Source of the DNA: Catellatospora coxensis
GTDB lineage: Bacteria > Actinomycetota > Actinomycetes > Mycobacteriales > Micromonosporaceae
Direction: 5' to 3'
Length of the DNA stretch: 64,000 nucleotides
Assembly (NCBI RefSeq): GCF_016862635.1
Contig: NZ_BONI01000055.1
Coordinates: 1-64,000, forward strand
Within the stretch, counting starts at the first letter, position 1. Every line of letters starts with the position of its first letter. Shown in pieces: positions 1 through 8,819 of this stretch. Position numbers and translations under genes: made by a program. The notes below the pieces were generated by a model. It searched no databases. It was not told the origin of the DNA and was given only the letters and a program-made list of their open reading frames with translations.

Positions 1-1
1 C

Positions 2-1384
2 GTGGCGGTCTTCCTCGGCCTCAACGCGATCATCGTCGTGGCAGGCCTGGTCGAGGTCGTCACCACGCCCGGGGCGTGGTCGGGCTGGACCAGTGCGTTG
101 ACCAGCGGGGGAGGCGGCTTCGGCGGTGTCCTCGGCCCGGCGATCCTGGCGTTCCCGCTGCTGGTGCTCGGGCTGTCCGGCTTCGAGACCGGCGTGAGCA
201 TGATGCCGCTGGTCAAGGCCGACGGCGGCGACGCGCGGCAGCGGCTGGTCTCCCGGATCGGCAACACCCGCAGGCTGCTCACCGCCGCCGCGCTGATCAT
301 GTCGGTGTACCTGCTGGCCACCAGCTTCGTCACCACCGTGCTCATCCCCGCCGAGCAGTTCGCCGAAGGCGGGGCCGCCAACGGCCGCGCGCTGGCCTAC
401 CTGGCCCACGAGCACCTGGGCGAGGGCTTCGGCACCGTCTACGACATCAGCACCATCCTGATCCTGTGGTTCGCCGGCGCGTCGGCGATGGCAGGACTGA
501 TCAACATCGTGCCCCGGTACCTGCCCTCCTACGGCATGGCCCCCGAGTGGGGTCGCGCCGTGCGGCCGGTGGTGCTGGTCTACACGGCCGTGTGCATCGC
601 GGTGACCATCGCCTTCGGAGCCGACGTCGAAGCCCAGGCGGGTGCGTACGCCACCGGCATCCTCGCGATGATGGTCTCCGGCAGCATCGCCGTCACCATC
701 TCCGCGTGGCGGCACGGCCGCCGCAAGGCCACGACCGGCTTCGCCGTGCTCACCCTGATCCTGCTGTACGCCCTCGGCGAGAACATCCACGAGAAGCCCG
801 ACGGCATCGCGATCTCGGCCATGTTCATCGCCGCGATCGTGGTGATCTCGCTGATCTCGCGGATCACCCGCACCACCGAGCTGCGCGTCCAGCACATCGA
901 GTTCGACACTCGCGCCCGCCAGTTCGTCACCGACACCCTGGACTACGACGGCGCCATCAACCTGATCGCCAACCGCCGCCAGTCAGGCGACACCGCCGAG
1001 TACGCGGTCAAGGAGGCGGAGCAGCGCGGCATGAACCCCGTGCCGGGCGGAGCCGACGTCATGTTCCTGGAGATCGACGTCGTCGACCCGTCGCAGTTCA
1101 CCAACGTCCTGCACGTGACCGGCGTACAGGTCGGCAACCACCGGGTGCTGCGCGCCGCCGCGCCGGCCGCTCCCAACGCCATCGCCGCGATCCTGCTGGC
1201 ACTGCGCGACACCACCGGCGTACGCCCGCACTGCTACTTCGAATGGTCCGAAGGCTCGCCGCTGACGCACCTGTTCCGGTACCTGCTGCTCGGGCGCGGT
1301 GACACCCCGCCGGTGGTACGGGAGATCCTGCGGCAGAGCGAGCGCGACCCGGCCCGCCGGCCCGGGATCCACGTCGGCGGCTGA
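2..1384 (+). CDS. APC-family amino acid permease, 3' part (partial)
   Basis: C-terminal 460 residues of an integral membrane amino acid/polyamine permease; the open frame reaches the window edge, so the true start lies outside. Visible are about eight hydrophobic segments (for example around residues 1-20, 45-60, 95-115, 155-180, 190-210, 222-240, 245-262 and 265-285). They are followed by a soluble, probably cytoplasmic tail of about 170 residues. The segment with [14 protein letters not shown] resembles the Glu-containing TM6 region of APC transporters. Substrate cannot be told. The gene is convergent with the GGDEF gene on its right, with only about 54 bases between and no clear hairpin. 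Family assignment is fairly secure; the tail has no function I can name. Confidence 0.8.
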   Translation: MAVFLGLNAIIVVAGLVEVVTTPGAWSGWTSALTSGGGGFGGVLGPAILAFPLLVLGLSGFETGVSMMPLVKADGGDARQRLVSRIGNTRRLLTAAALIMSVYLLATSFVTTVLIPAEQFAEGGAANGRALAYLAHEHLGEGFGTVYDISTILILWFAGASAMAGLINIVPRYLPSYGMAPEWGRAVRPVVLVYTAVCIAVTIAFGADVEAQAGAYATGILAMMVSGSIAVTISAWRHGRRKATTGFAVLTLILLYALGENIHEKPDGIAISAMFIAAIVVISLISRITRTTELRVQHIEFDTRARQFVTDTLDYDGAINLIANRRQSGDTAEYAVKEAEQRGMNPVPGGADVMFLEIDVVDPSQFTNVLHVTGVQVGNHRVLRAAAPAAPNAIAAILLALRDTTGVRPHCYFEWSEGSPLTHLFRYLLLGRGDTPPVVREILRQSERDPARRPGIHVGG

Positions 1385-1438
1385 ACAGCCGGGAGCGCCA
1401 CGTCCGACCTGGTGCGGGCCCGAGGTGAGGTGGAGCGG

Positions 1439-3333
1439 TCAGGTGGGCGGGGGCGGGTCGTCGGCACCGGTGTACAGCGACACCCCGGAACCGCTGCGCT
1501 TGGCGTGGTACATCGCCTCGTCCGCCTGCCGGAGCAGGGTGTCGAACGGGGTGTCGGCGCCGACCGCGACACCGATACTGGTCTGCGCCTGCACGGTGCT
1601 GTCGCCGTCGAGGCAGGCCGTGCGGCCCACCCCTTCGAGCAGGCGGTTGGCTGTGCGCACGGCGGCGTCGGCCGTGCTGTCGCGCAGCAGGACGACGAAC
1701 TCGTCGCCGCCGAGCCGCGCGACCAGGTTGTCGTGGCGCACCATCTGGCGCAGCCGCTGGGCGACGGCCATCAGCAGCTGGTCGCCGACGTGGTGGCCGA
1801 ACCGGTCGTTGACCTCCTTGAAGCCGTCGAGGTCGAGCAGCAGCACGGCGTTGCTGCCGTGGGTCCGGCTGTCGTCGCTGAGCTGCTCGTTGAGCAGTGC
1901 GCGGTTGGCCAGGCCGGTGAGGCTGTCATGGGTTGCCTGGTGGAGCAGCCGTCGCTGAAGGTCTTGGCCTCGGAGACATCCCGCAAGTTGATCACGATTC
2001 CGCCGACCGACGGGTCGTCCAGCAGGTTCGTGGAGATCAGTTCAAGGTGCTTGAGAGCGCCGTCGTGCAGCCGTACCTGGAGTTCGTCGCGGTGGGCGGG
2101 CCGGCTGTAGAGGGGGGTCAGCCACTCCTGGGCGCCGTCGGGCTGCTGGGTCGTCAGCACGTTGCGCGCGGGTCTGCCTTGCGCTTCCTGTGGCGAGATG
2201 CCCAGCACCGTACGCAGTGACGGGCTGGCGTATTCGATGTCGCCCGTGCGGCCGACGACCAGCGTCACGTCGGAGGTGTTCTGCACCAGCGAGCGGAAGC
2301 GCCGTTCCTGTGCGCTGAGCGTGGTCATGGTCGCGTCGAGCTGGTCGATCAGCCGGTCGTTGTCCGTCGCGGTGATCTTCTGCCGCACCGTCACCAGCGC
2401 CGTGATCAGCGCCATCCCTGCGACGACGCCCCAGGTCGCGCGGGTCAGTCCGTCTCGCCACAGCTGCAGGATCAGCAACAGCTGCGCGGCCGCCACGGCG
2501 AGGTACGGCAGCGTGCCGCTGATCCGTCGAGGCGGCCCCGCCGGGCGGCCCGCGGTGTAGGTGAGCTGTTCGACCTGAGGCGTGATCGCGAGGAGCGCCC
2601 CGGAGAGCAGTTTCAAGGTGAACAGCAGTCGCGCGTCGGGCTGCGGGCCGGTCAGCCCGTCGGAGGCGATGCCGATGGACAGCAGGAGCAGCGCCGACGT
2701 GCCGGTGGCCGCGGTCGCGGGCGTGAACGGAGCCGATCCGCCGAGGACCAACCGCACCATCGCGAATGCGGCCGCGACCAGCACCCCGCTGGCCAGCAAC
2801 GTCAGCAGCAGGTCGACCTCGTCGACCGGCCGTGCGCCGGTGCTGTGGGCCAGTGCCCAGGTGAACACGGCCACGCTGCACATCACGGTGGCCGCGTCCA
2901 GGCCTATGCGCAGCCGTTGGCGCCCGGCCATGTTGAGCGGCCACGTCAGCATGGGCCAGGTGACGGCCGCGAAGCCCGCGACCGCCAGCGCCTTGGTGAT
3001 CAGCATCGGCGTTGTCGCGACGGGCCAGGCGCCGATCCCGGGCAGTATCTGCACGACGGACCCGGCCATCAGGACAGTGCCGCCGACCGCCGCCCAGCGC
3101 CAGAAGGCGCGGGTTCGGGGGTCCGTGGGCGTGCTGCGCCTGGCCTGTAGGAGCGAACCGACGGCGTTGGCCCCGTACAGCACGCACAGCGCCCCGTACA
3201 TGGCCGTACGCGGGAGCGGGCCGAGGCCGACGAGCAGGCCCGCGACGGCGGTGAACACGGCGATCCCCGCGATCACGGTCCACGCGGACCGGTGCCTGTG
3301 CTGCCCGGCCGAGGCCGAAGGTGTGCTCGACAT
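1439..3333 (-). pseudogene. PAS-GGDEF diguanylate cyclase, frameshifted
   Basis: Membrane-anchored c-di-GMP synthase interrupted by a one-base frameshift. I chose the ATG at 3333, which follows AAAGGTGG seven bases upstream. The first frame encodes roughly eight hydrophobic helices, a linker and a PAS domain (FRSLVQNTSDVTLVVGR), and reads on to DVSEAKTF. From about position 1955-1960 the downstream homology (LLHQATHDSLTGLANR, then LLLDLDGFKEVNDRFGHHVG, then the LGGDEFVVLLRD active-site loop) continues only in the -1 frame and ends at 1439. The first frame instead runs on as nonsense to 1771. No slippery heptamer is visible, so this is a lost base or a sequence error rather than programmed shifting. 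The catalytic loop itself is intact, so restoring one base would give a normal enzyme of about 630 residues. Confidence 0.8.
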
Positions 3334-3578
3334 GGGCGTCCACCTTTCGGCGCAGGACGTTGACGAGCGTGGCAGCCGTACCACCTGGGGCGCATCCATG
3401 GAATGCCGCCGCGTGTTCGAGCAGCGCGAAGCTGCTCTACGCCATCACCATAATTCTCAAGTCAGGTCGCAGCCGCGGGCGCGCTTCAGCGCAATGACGC
3501 GAGCTTCCTGACGGCGATAAACATCGCTTTCGTGAGGATTAGACCCTTTCATGCAATTTCCATGGACTGTGCGGCGGG

Positions 3579-4091
3579 TCAGGCGCCGGGGTGGCCGAAA
3601 CCGTGCGCCAGGGGCGGGATCCGGTCGAGGGCTATGCGGCTGCGTGCGCGGCGTGCGCCGACAACGGAGCGGATCAACGTGGCCGGATCCCTGACCACCC
3701 GCTCGGTCACCTCGAACACCAGGTCGAGTCGCCCGGCCGCCCGCGCGAAACCGTCGGTGAGCTCGGGTGGCGGCGTGGACCCGAACGTGTCCGGCTCCAC
3801 GTTGAGGAACAGCGGGACGTCGAGTCCGGCGTCCAGGGCAGCGGTGCAGGCGGCGCCGGCGCAGATCCAGTCCAGCTCGACGACCGCGCCCCGCCGCTCC
3901 GCCTCGGCGAAAAGCGCGTCCGGGGTCGAGAACCGGCTGCCTTCGGGGCCTCGGATCAGCGCCTCGAAGCCGACCGTCAGCCCGTCGTCGAGCGAAACGA
4001 TCGGTTGGAACACCGGCGTAACGGCGCGGTCGGCCAGTATCCGGGAGAATTCGTCATCCTGGACCGCAGGCATCACAGCGGGATCCGGCAT
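3579..4091 (-). pseudogene. Truncated EAL-domain protein
   Basis: This 170-residue product covers only the first two thirds of an EAL c-di-GMP phosphodiesterase domain. VFQPIVSLDDG and VGFEALIRGPEG match the start of the domain (the EAL signature itself is intact), and LFLNVEPDTF and VFEVTERVV match the following strands. It then reads IALDRIP where active enzymes have a DD pair, and stops. The remaining barrel, with the later Lys and Glu ligands, is missing. The 180 bases downstream are AT-richer and hold no continuation that I can see. It lies next to the broken GGDEF gene on the same strand, so both may be remnants of c-di-GMP genes. The start has a GGGGG-type Shine-Dalgarno. It is probably not catalytic; a c-di-GMP-binding role cannot be excluded. 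Confidence 0.7.
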
Positions 4092-4257
4092 CCACGCCCC
4101 CTGGAGGCCGATCGGACATCAGATGATCTTCATCGCCTCCATCGTAGCCGCCACCTGCGGGTCCGGCGGCGATGTCGGCTGACTCGACCTTCGTTCGCGC
4201 GCAGCGGGACATCTGGGGCGACCATGAATCCTGCTCGGCACCGTCGGCGGCCAGCGA

Positions 4258-4812
4258 TCATGAGACCCGTCCCTCGCGGTCCCGGCCTGCCATCGCTGCG
4301 GTGAGCAGGAAGGCGATGCCTGCCATCAGTATGAGATCTCCGACGCTCACCACGCGCGCGAACATCGGCACCGGGATCACGTCGGCGAGCCAGGGCAGGT
4401 GGTGATCCGGTCGCAACCGCACGTGGCCCACCGCTTCTCGTGCGGGAGCGCCTGCCGCGAACGGCATGGCCCCGCCGTTGACGGCGATGGCGGCGGAGTT
4501 GAGGGTGAACCCCGTCCACATGAGGCACAGCCCGCCCCGGATGCCGGCGGGCGAGGTCGGGAGGTTGGCGGCGACCCAGGCGGTGCCGATCGCCCAGGTC
4601 AGCAGGGCCAGCCAGAGGCCGTGCGAGTGCCGGATCGGCTCCGGCACCCAGCCGGGAGCGGTGTAGCGGATCACGGCGGCGGCTGCGGCGGCCCAGAGCA
4701 GGGCGTTGGCGCGTAGGCGCAGCCGGGTCAGCCGCCACGGCACACGTCGCAGGGCCAGCCCCGCCAGCGCCGCGGCGACCAGCGGGGACAGCACGAACAG
4801 CAGGTGCGGCAC
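4258..4812 (-). CDS. DUF5317-type membrane protein
   Basis: A 184-residue integral membrane protein with five or six hydrophobic helices. The pattern near the middle and end (NSAAIAVNGGAMPF, then LPWLADVIPVPMF, then SVGDLILMAGIAFLL) is what I associate with DUF5317 proteins. Those are short actinobacterial and Firmicute membrane proteins of unknown function. It starts 13 bases downstream of a 38-residue membrane peptide gene, so the two are almost certainly co-transcribed. No catalytic residues can be named. Family assignment is from memory of the pattern, so moderate. Confidence 0.7.
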   Translation of the reverse strand: MPHLLFVLSPLVAAALAGLALRRVPWRLTRLRLRANALLWAAAAAAVIRYTAPGWVPEPIRHSHGLWLALLTWAIGTAWVAANLPTSPAGIRGGLCLMWTGFTLNSAAIAVNGGAMPFAAGAPAREAVGHVRLRPDHHLPWLADVIPVPMFARVVSVGDLILMAGIAFLLTAAMAGRDREGRVS

Positions 4813-4825
4813 GGGGTGCCGAGCG

Positions 4826-4942
4826 TCACTTGATGATGACTGCGGGCGCTCCCAGCGCGTACAGCGTGGTGAGTACGGCCGCCACGATCAACACGGTGCC
4901 GGTGACCTTGACGACTGCGCGGTCCTTGAGCGGCTTGTTCAT
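4826..4942 (-). CDS. Small single-helix membrane protein (38 aa)
   Basis: A short ORF reading MNKPLKDRAVVKVTGT, then a hydrophobic stretch VLIVAAVLTTLYALGAPAVI and a final IK. It has one predicted membrane helix with a basic N-terminus, so the N-terminus should be cytoplasmic. It is preceded by GAGGGAGAGCC directly before the ATG, a good ribosome binding site, and ends 13 bases before the DUF5317-type gene. The codon use looks coding, with GC-rich third positions. I do not recognise a family. The arrangement suggests a partner or regulatory subunit of the following membrane protein. Confidence 0.65.
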   Translation of the reverse strand: MNKPLKDRAVVKVTGTVLIVAAVLTTLYALGAPAVIIK

Positions 4943-5170
4943 GGCTCTCCCTCGGTAGCGGACTGTGCACATCATCGGCAGCACCGAACGCTTCGTCAAT
5001 GATCGACATCGATCTAACGGCCGGAGGTCCCAGTGGCACGGGCGGTATGGCGAATCATCGACTCTGAGCAGGCTCAGCGGCCTGGCCGGCTGTCGCGGTG
5101 GAGATCGACCGCGTCGCCTGCTCGACGGGAGACGCTCCGGTCGTCGCGGTAGCCGACCTGGACGAGCAGG

Positions 5171-5920
5171 TCAGGAGCCGGGCAGCAGTTCGGTGGGCAT
5201 CGGCATCACGTCGCTCGCGGGCGGCGCCGTCACTTCGACGGGCCGGCCGTACTGGTAGGTCGCGCTCATGGTCACTCCGGGCGCGAACGCGCTCATGTCG
5301 ATGCGGATGCCGGCGAGGTTGCCGTCGGTGTCGGTGGTCGCCGTGAACGGCACGGCGCTGAGCTTCTCGGCGACCGCGCCGGTCATGTTCGGGTCGGCGG
5401 AGGGCGACTTCGTCATGTCGAGAAGTCCTCGGAAGCCGGTCGCGCCGCTGTGCTCCACCTGGACCACAGCGTTGATCAGGTTCATGATCCCGCCGGGGTT
5501 CTTGGGATTGGCGATGTCGAACGTGCTGCCGGTGACCCGATCCGCGGTGGTGTGCATCCATTTCGAGTTCGAGAGCTTGGTCATCCCGCTCATCTTCAGC
5601 CAGACGTCGTCACCGATGGCGATGAGATGGATGTCGGAGTTCTTGCCGGACATGGTCATGAGACCCTCGACCTCGGCCCGCCGATTGGCGGGGTCCATGC
5701 TCCCGGTGACCGAGAACTGGCCGGGCAGCGACATGGTGAAGGCGATCGGCTTGGTGGTCAGGGCGGCTGTCGCGGCGGCGAAGGACGTGCTCGCGTCAAC
5801 CGGCGCGGCCGTCGTGGCAGCCGGGCTGCCGGCGGATCCGTCCGCCGTGGCACAGCCCGTGAGACCGAGCAGAGTCGCGGCAGCAACGGCCATCACTGCG
5901 CCAGCAATACGACGGTTCAC
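5171..5920 (-). CDS. LppX/LprG-like lipoprotein
   Basis: Exported lipoprotein of 249 residues. I prefer the GTG at 5920 (preceded by GGGAG seven bases upstream) over the TTG at 5938. The signal peptide ends in the lipobox LTGC, so Cys23 would be lipidated. The mature part (SFAAATAALTTKPIAFTM, SMDPANRRAEVEG, DIHLIAIGDDVWLKM, WMHTTADRV) follows the layout of the LppX/LprAFG family. In that family a half beta-barrel carries lipids between membrane and cell wall. The mature start is Ala/Ser/Thr-rich, as usual for a linker. It stands alone, divergent from the SRPBCC gene. Ligand unknown. Confidence 0.75.
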   Translation of the reverse strand: MNRRIAGAVMAVAAATLLGLTGCATADGSAGSPAATTAAPVDASTSFAAATAALTTKPIAFTMSLPGQFSVTGSMDPANRRAEVEGLMTMSGKNSDIHLIAIGDDVWLKMSGMTKLSNSKWMHTTADRVTGSTFDIANPKNPGGIMNLINAVVQVEHSGATGFRGLLDMTKSPSADPNMTGAVAEKLSAVPFTATTDTDGNLAGIRIDMSAFAPGVTMSATYQYGRPVEVTAPPASDVMPMPTELLPGS

Positions 5921-6137
5921 CGGGTGACTCCCATGCAACGTAGATCCTTCTCGCGTCGGCGACTATACGTGCCGACGGAGGGTCGCGGGTTTCGCCCGGT
6001 CTCCTACGGCGTCGGGACGGGGGCGCCAGGTCAGCAGCAAGTGAGCCGTGAGCGGCGGAAACGAGGTTGGAACACGCTCCGGGTGAGGCGGGGCTGTTAG
6101 GGTACGCCGTTCACTCGGGAACCTGGAGCGCTCCGCC

Positions 6138-6629
6138 ATGAAGTACACCGTCTCGATCGAGATCGCCCTGCCGCGGGAGCGGGTGGTCCAGCTGCTCGCC
6201 GACCCGGCACACCTGCCGAAGTGGCTGCGGGGGATGGTGCTGCACGAGCCGCTGAGCGGGGTGCACGGGCAGGTCGGCACCAAGTCGCGGGTCGTGCTGC
6301 AGTTCGGGCAGCAGAGGATGGAGGCCACCGAGACCATCACCCGCCGGGAACCAGTCGACCTGCACGGGATCCCGAAAGAATGCGTCGTTCACTTCGACCG
6401 CGAGATCGTCAGCGAGGGCATGTGGAGCGCCGTGCGCGACCGGTTCACCGAAGCCGGTTCGGCGACGACGCTCTGGGAGAGCGAGAACGAATACCGCTTC
6501 AGCGGTGTGCTGATGCGGCTGGTCGGACTGCTGATGCCCGGCTCCTTCCGCAACCAGTCGCTGCAGCACATGCAGGACTTCAAAGAGTTCGCCGAGTTGG
6601 GAAAGGACGTCCGCGAAGCGAACGGCTGA
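6138..6629 (+). CDS. SRPBCC family protein (START-like fold)
   Basis: A 163-residue soluble protein. It opens with MKYTVSIEIALPRERVVQLLADPAHLPKW, the typical first strand and two short helices of the SRPBCC (polyketide cyclase/dehydrase, Bet v 1-like) fold. It ends with a long C-terminal helix (RNQSLQHMQDFKEFAE) that closes the ligand cavity. The middle alternates strands, as expected. Such proteins bind small hydrophobic ligands or act as cyclases or aromatases; nothing here fixes the ligand. The start has GGAG ten bases upstream. It is followed by a bidirectional hairpin at 6912-6952. Confidence 0.8.
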   Translation: MKYTVSIEIALPRERVVQLLADPAHLPKWLRGMVLHEPLSGVHGQVGTKSRVVLQFGQQRMEATETITRREPVDLHGIPKECVVHFDREIVSEGMWSAVRDRFTEAGSATTLWESENEYRFSGVLMRLVGLLMPGSFRNQSLQHMQDFKEFAELGKDVREANG

Positions 6630-6911
6630 CCTGCTCGCGGACACCGACGTCGACAACGTCCGAGCGGAGCGACCCGGTTGTCGATCACAGCCAGACGCAG
6701 TAGCGAGGTCGGTCGGGGCACGTTCAACAGAAGATGCGGTTGTATACGGCGATGGACCGCATCGTCGCGGTCACGGATGCGCTCGGGCACGTGCGCACCG
6801 CGAGTGTGGGCTGCGCCGGAGTGCATCGCGATCTCTGGCCGCTGTGCCCGCGCGTAGCCGGTGAGCCCCGGTTCTGACGGTGCTGCGGTAGCGCGGTCGT
6901 GTGGGTTGAGC
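6630..6911. other. Non-coding stretch, nothing firm
   Basis: Between the SRPBCC stop and the terminator hairpin I see no supported gene. A 47-codon ORF on the plus strand (6734-6877, starting MRLYTAMDRIVAVTD) has plausible codon use but no ribosome binding site and no recognisable family. It may be a relic. Confidence 0.4.
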
Positions 6912-6952
6912 TGGTGGTGCCGGCTCATTGTGTCGAGGCGACGGCACCACCA
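6912..6952. terminator. Bidirectional hairpin between convergent genes
   Basis: Perfect 11-base arms TGGTGGTGCCG / CGGCACCACCA around a 19-base loop. It lies between the SRPBCC gene (plus) and the response regulator (minus, ending at 6977). There is no T-tract, as is common for high-GC actinobacterial terminators. Confidence 0.6.
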
Positions 6953-6976
6953 TTGGATCAACCGAATATCGGCGCG

Positions 6977-7591
6977 TCAGCGGCCTTTCAGCAGGCCGAG
7001 GCGTAGCGCGGTCATCAATGCCTGGGCGCGGTTGGCGGCACCGAGCTTCTCGTACAACTTGCTGATGTGGGTCTTGGCCGTTGGCTCGCCGACGAACAGC
7101 TGTCTCGCGATTCCGGCTACGCTCATTCCTTCGGCCAGCAGCTCGAGCACCTGGCGTTCGCGGGGTGACAATTGCGGACCGCCTGGTGTGAGCCGTCGCT
7201 TCATCGCCTCAGCGAGGTCTGCGGCAGTGAACGCGCTGGGTGCCGACGCTGCGTGTCGGGCTGCGGCGACGACTTCGTCGCCCGGCGCGGTTTTGGGCAC
7301 AAAGGCGCTGGCGCCTGCCTCGAGGGCGCCGAAGAGCTGGTCGTCGCCGGCATACATGGTGAGTACAACGATGCCGACCGTGGAGCTGATCTTGCGTATG
7401 GTTCGTGTTGCCTCCAGGCCGCTTCCATCCGGCGGCCGCAGGTCCATGATGACGACTTGGGGTTCGAGCACGGTGAACTGGCGCAGGGCGTCTGAGGCGG
7501 TGGCTGCGAGCCCGACCACCTGGAACCACCGGTCGCGTTCGAACGAGTTGACAAGGCCCTTGCGGATGAGGTCATGATCATCGACGACCAG
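6977..7591 (-). CDS. LuxR/NarL-type response regulator, non-standard start
   Basis: Two-component response regulator. The receiver domain is readable from VLVVDDHDLIRKGLVNSFE through the phospho-acceptor Asp in VVIMDLRPPDGSG and the Lys in FVPKTAPGDE. It is followed by a NarL-type HTH (LSPRERQVLELLAEGMSVAGIARQL, then AKTHISKLYEKLG). The only usual start codon in frame, a GTG at 7519, falls inside the receiver and would delete both acidic-pocket Asp residues. Upstream the frame stays open to a TAA near 7780, with no ATG, GTG or TTG. I place the start tentatively at the CTG at 7591, just before VVDDHD. No histidine kinase is adjacent. It is either an unusual start or a gene that has lost its start; its 5' end also overlaps the region upstream of the plus-strand HTH gene. 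Confidence 0.6.
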   Translation of the reverse strand: MVVDDHDLIRKGLVNSFERDRWFQVVGLAATASDALRQFTVLEPQVVIMDLRPPDGSGLEATRTIRKISSTVGIVVLTMYAGDDQLFGALEAGASAFVPKTAPGDEVVAAARHAASAPSAFTAADLAEAMKRRLTPGGPQLSPRERQVLELLAEGMSVAGIARQLFVGEPTAKTHISKLYEKLGAANRAQALMTALRLGLLKGR

Positions 7592-7759
7592 GACCGACGT
7601 GCGATTGCTTGCTCGGACAGGCGCGGGGCCCGTTCCGAGTTCCTCGACGATCTTCCCGACGGCGTTCTGGTCAGCCCGTCGGCGCAGCTGCAGCGCGCCT
7701 GCTGACAGCGGGCACCGGCGTGGATGGACATCCCTGCCGGGTCGGGCGAGGCTGGTGCG

Positions 7760-8659
7760 ATGGTGGAGCCCGATGTCGCGCAGGCGTTACGGACCGGGCC
7801 GTTCGCGGTCGCGCTGGACGTCGCGATCGAGGCCAGCGGCACGACGCTCGAACGGCTCACCGCGCGGCTGGCCGAGCGGGGCGTGCGCCTGTCGCGGGCC
7901 ACCCTGTCGTACTGGCGCTCGGGCCGGTCGCGGCCCGAGCGGGGCGCGTCCCTGGCCGCGCTGCCGGTGCTGGAGGAACTGCTGGACCTGCCCCGGGGAG
8001 CGCTGTCGGCGCTGCTGCGCGGCCGCGACGGGGGACCGGCGTGGGCGCACCGCCCAGCGGGCTCGGGCTCGCGCCGGCAGCTGTGGCCGGCGCGGCCGGC
8101 TCTGCTCGCGCAGATGGACGCGCCACCTGACGGGCAGCTGGAGTTCCTGGCCGTCGACGACGTGTACGTGGTCCGTGCGGCGAGCCGGTCGCTGCGCGTG
8201 CGGCTGGTGGTGCGCGCGCTGTGCGACGGCGTGGGCCGGGCCGTGGTCTTCTACCAGGACGACCGAGGCGTCGTCGCCGCCCCGCAGTGGAGCGCGCTCG
8301 CGCAGTGCCGGCTGGGCCGGGTGCGCAGCGAGGACGGGGTCAGCGTGGCCGAGCTGGTGTTCGACCAGCGCCTGGCCGCCGGTGAGCTGACGGCCGTCGA
8401 GTACGAGCTGCGCTTCGCCGCCCCTGACGACGAGGACAGCGACTTCTACTACCGCACGTTCACCCGCCGGTGCCGGTTGTGGACGTGCCGGGTGGTGTTC
8501 GCCGGGCGGGTGCCGGCCCGGGTGTTCCGCTACCGGCAGCGCAGGCTCGGCGCCGGCCCGCGGGAGTCGGCGGAGCTGTGGTTGGGCAGCGGCCGGACGG
8601 CGACGGCGGTCGTGGAGAACCTCGGCCCCGGGGTGGTCGGCGTGCAATGGGAGTCCTGA
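7760..8659 (+). CDS. Actinobacterial HTH-domain protein of unknown function
   Basis: About 299 residues (311 if the ATG at 7724 is used). The N-terminus (GTTLERLTARLAERGVRLS, then ATLSYWRSGRSRPER, then LEELLDLPRGALSALL) looks like an XRE-type helix-turn-helix. The part after residue 120 is a beta-rich domain (LEFLAVDDVYVVRA, AVVFYQDDRGVVAAPQW, FYYRTFTRRCRLWTCRVVF) that I do not recognise. Its hydrophobic/polar alternation suggests a soluble cytoplasmic protein. It is probably a DNA-binding regulator with a sensing domain. It stands alone between the response regulator and the protease. Confidence 0.65.
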   Translation: MVEPDVAQALRTGPFAVALDVAIEASGTTLERLTARLAERGVRLSRATLSYWRSGRSRPERGASLAALPVLEELLDLPRGALSALLRGRDGGPAWAHRPAGSGSRRQLWPARPALLAQMDAPPDGQLEFLAVDDVYVVRAASRSLRVRLVVRALCDGVGRAVVFYQDDRGVVAAPQWSALAQCRLGRVRSEDGVSVAELVFDQRLAAGELTAVEYELRFAAPDDEDSDFYYRTFTRRCRLWTCRVVFAGRVPARVFRYRQRRLGAGPRESAELWLGSGRTATAVVENLGPGVVGVQWES

Positions 8660-8819
8660 CCGGGCACCGCAGGTCGCGTAACACCGCTGCGGAGGTGCTG
8701 AGCTGCGCTGATGGTCGGTGTCAGGTCACGGTAACTTACCTGCCAACTAACCCTTAGTTATCGATCGATGTCGCTTCTAGGGTGCCTTCACCATTCGTTT
8801 CACGCGAAGGAAGGCACTC

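Noticed and set aside
6734-6877. A 47-codon ORF starting MRLYTAMDRIVAVTD
   Set aside because: No ribosome binding site and no recognisable family; may be a relic.
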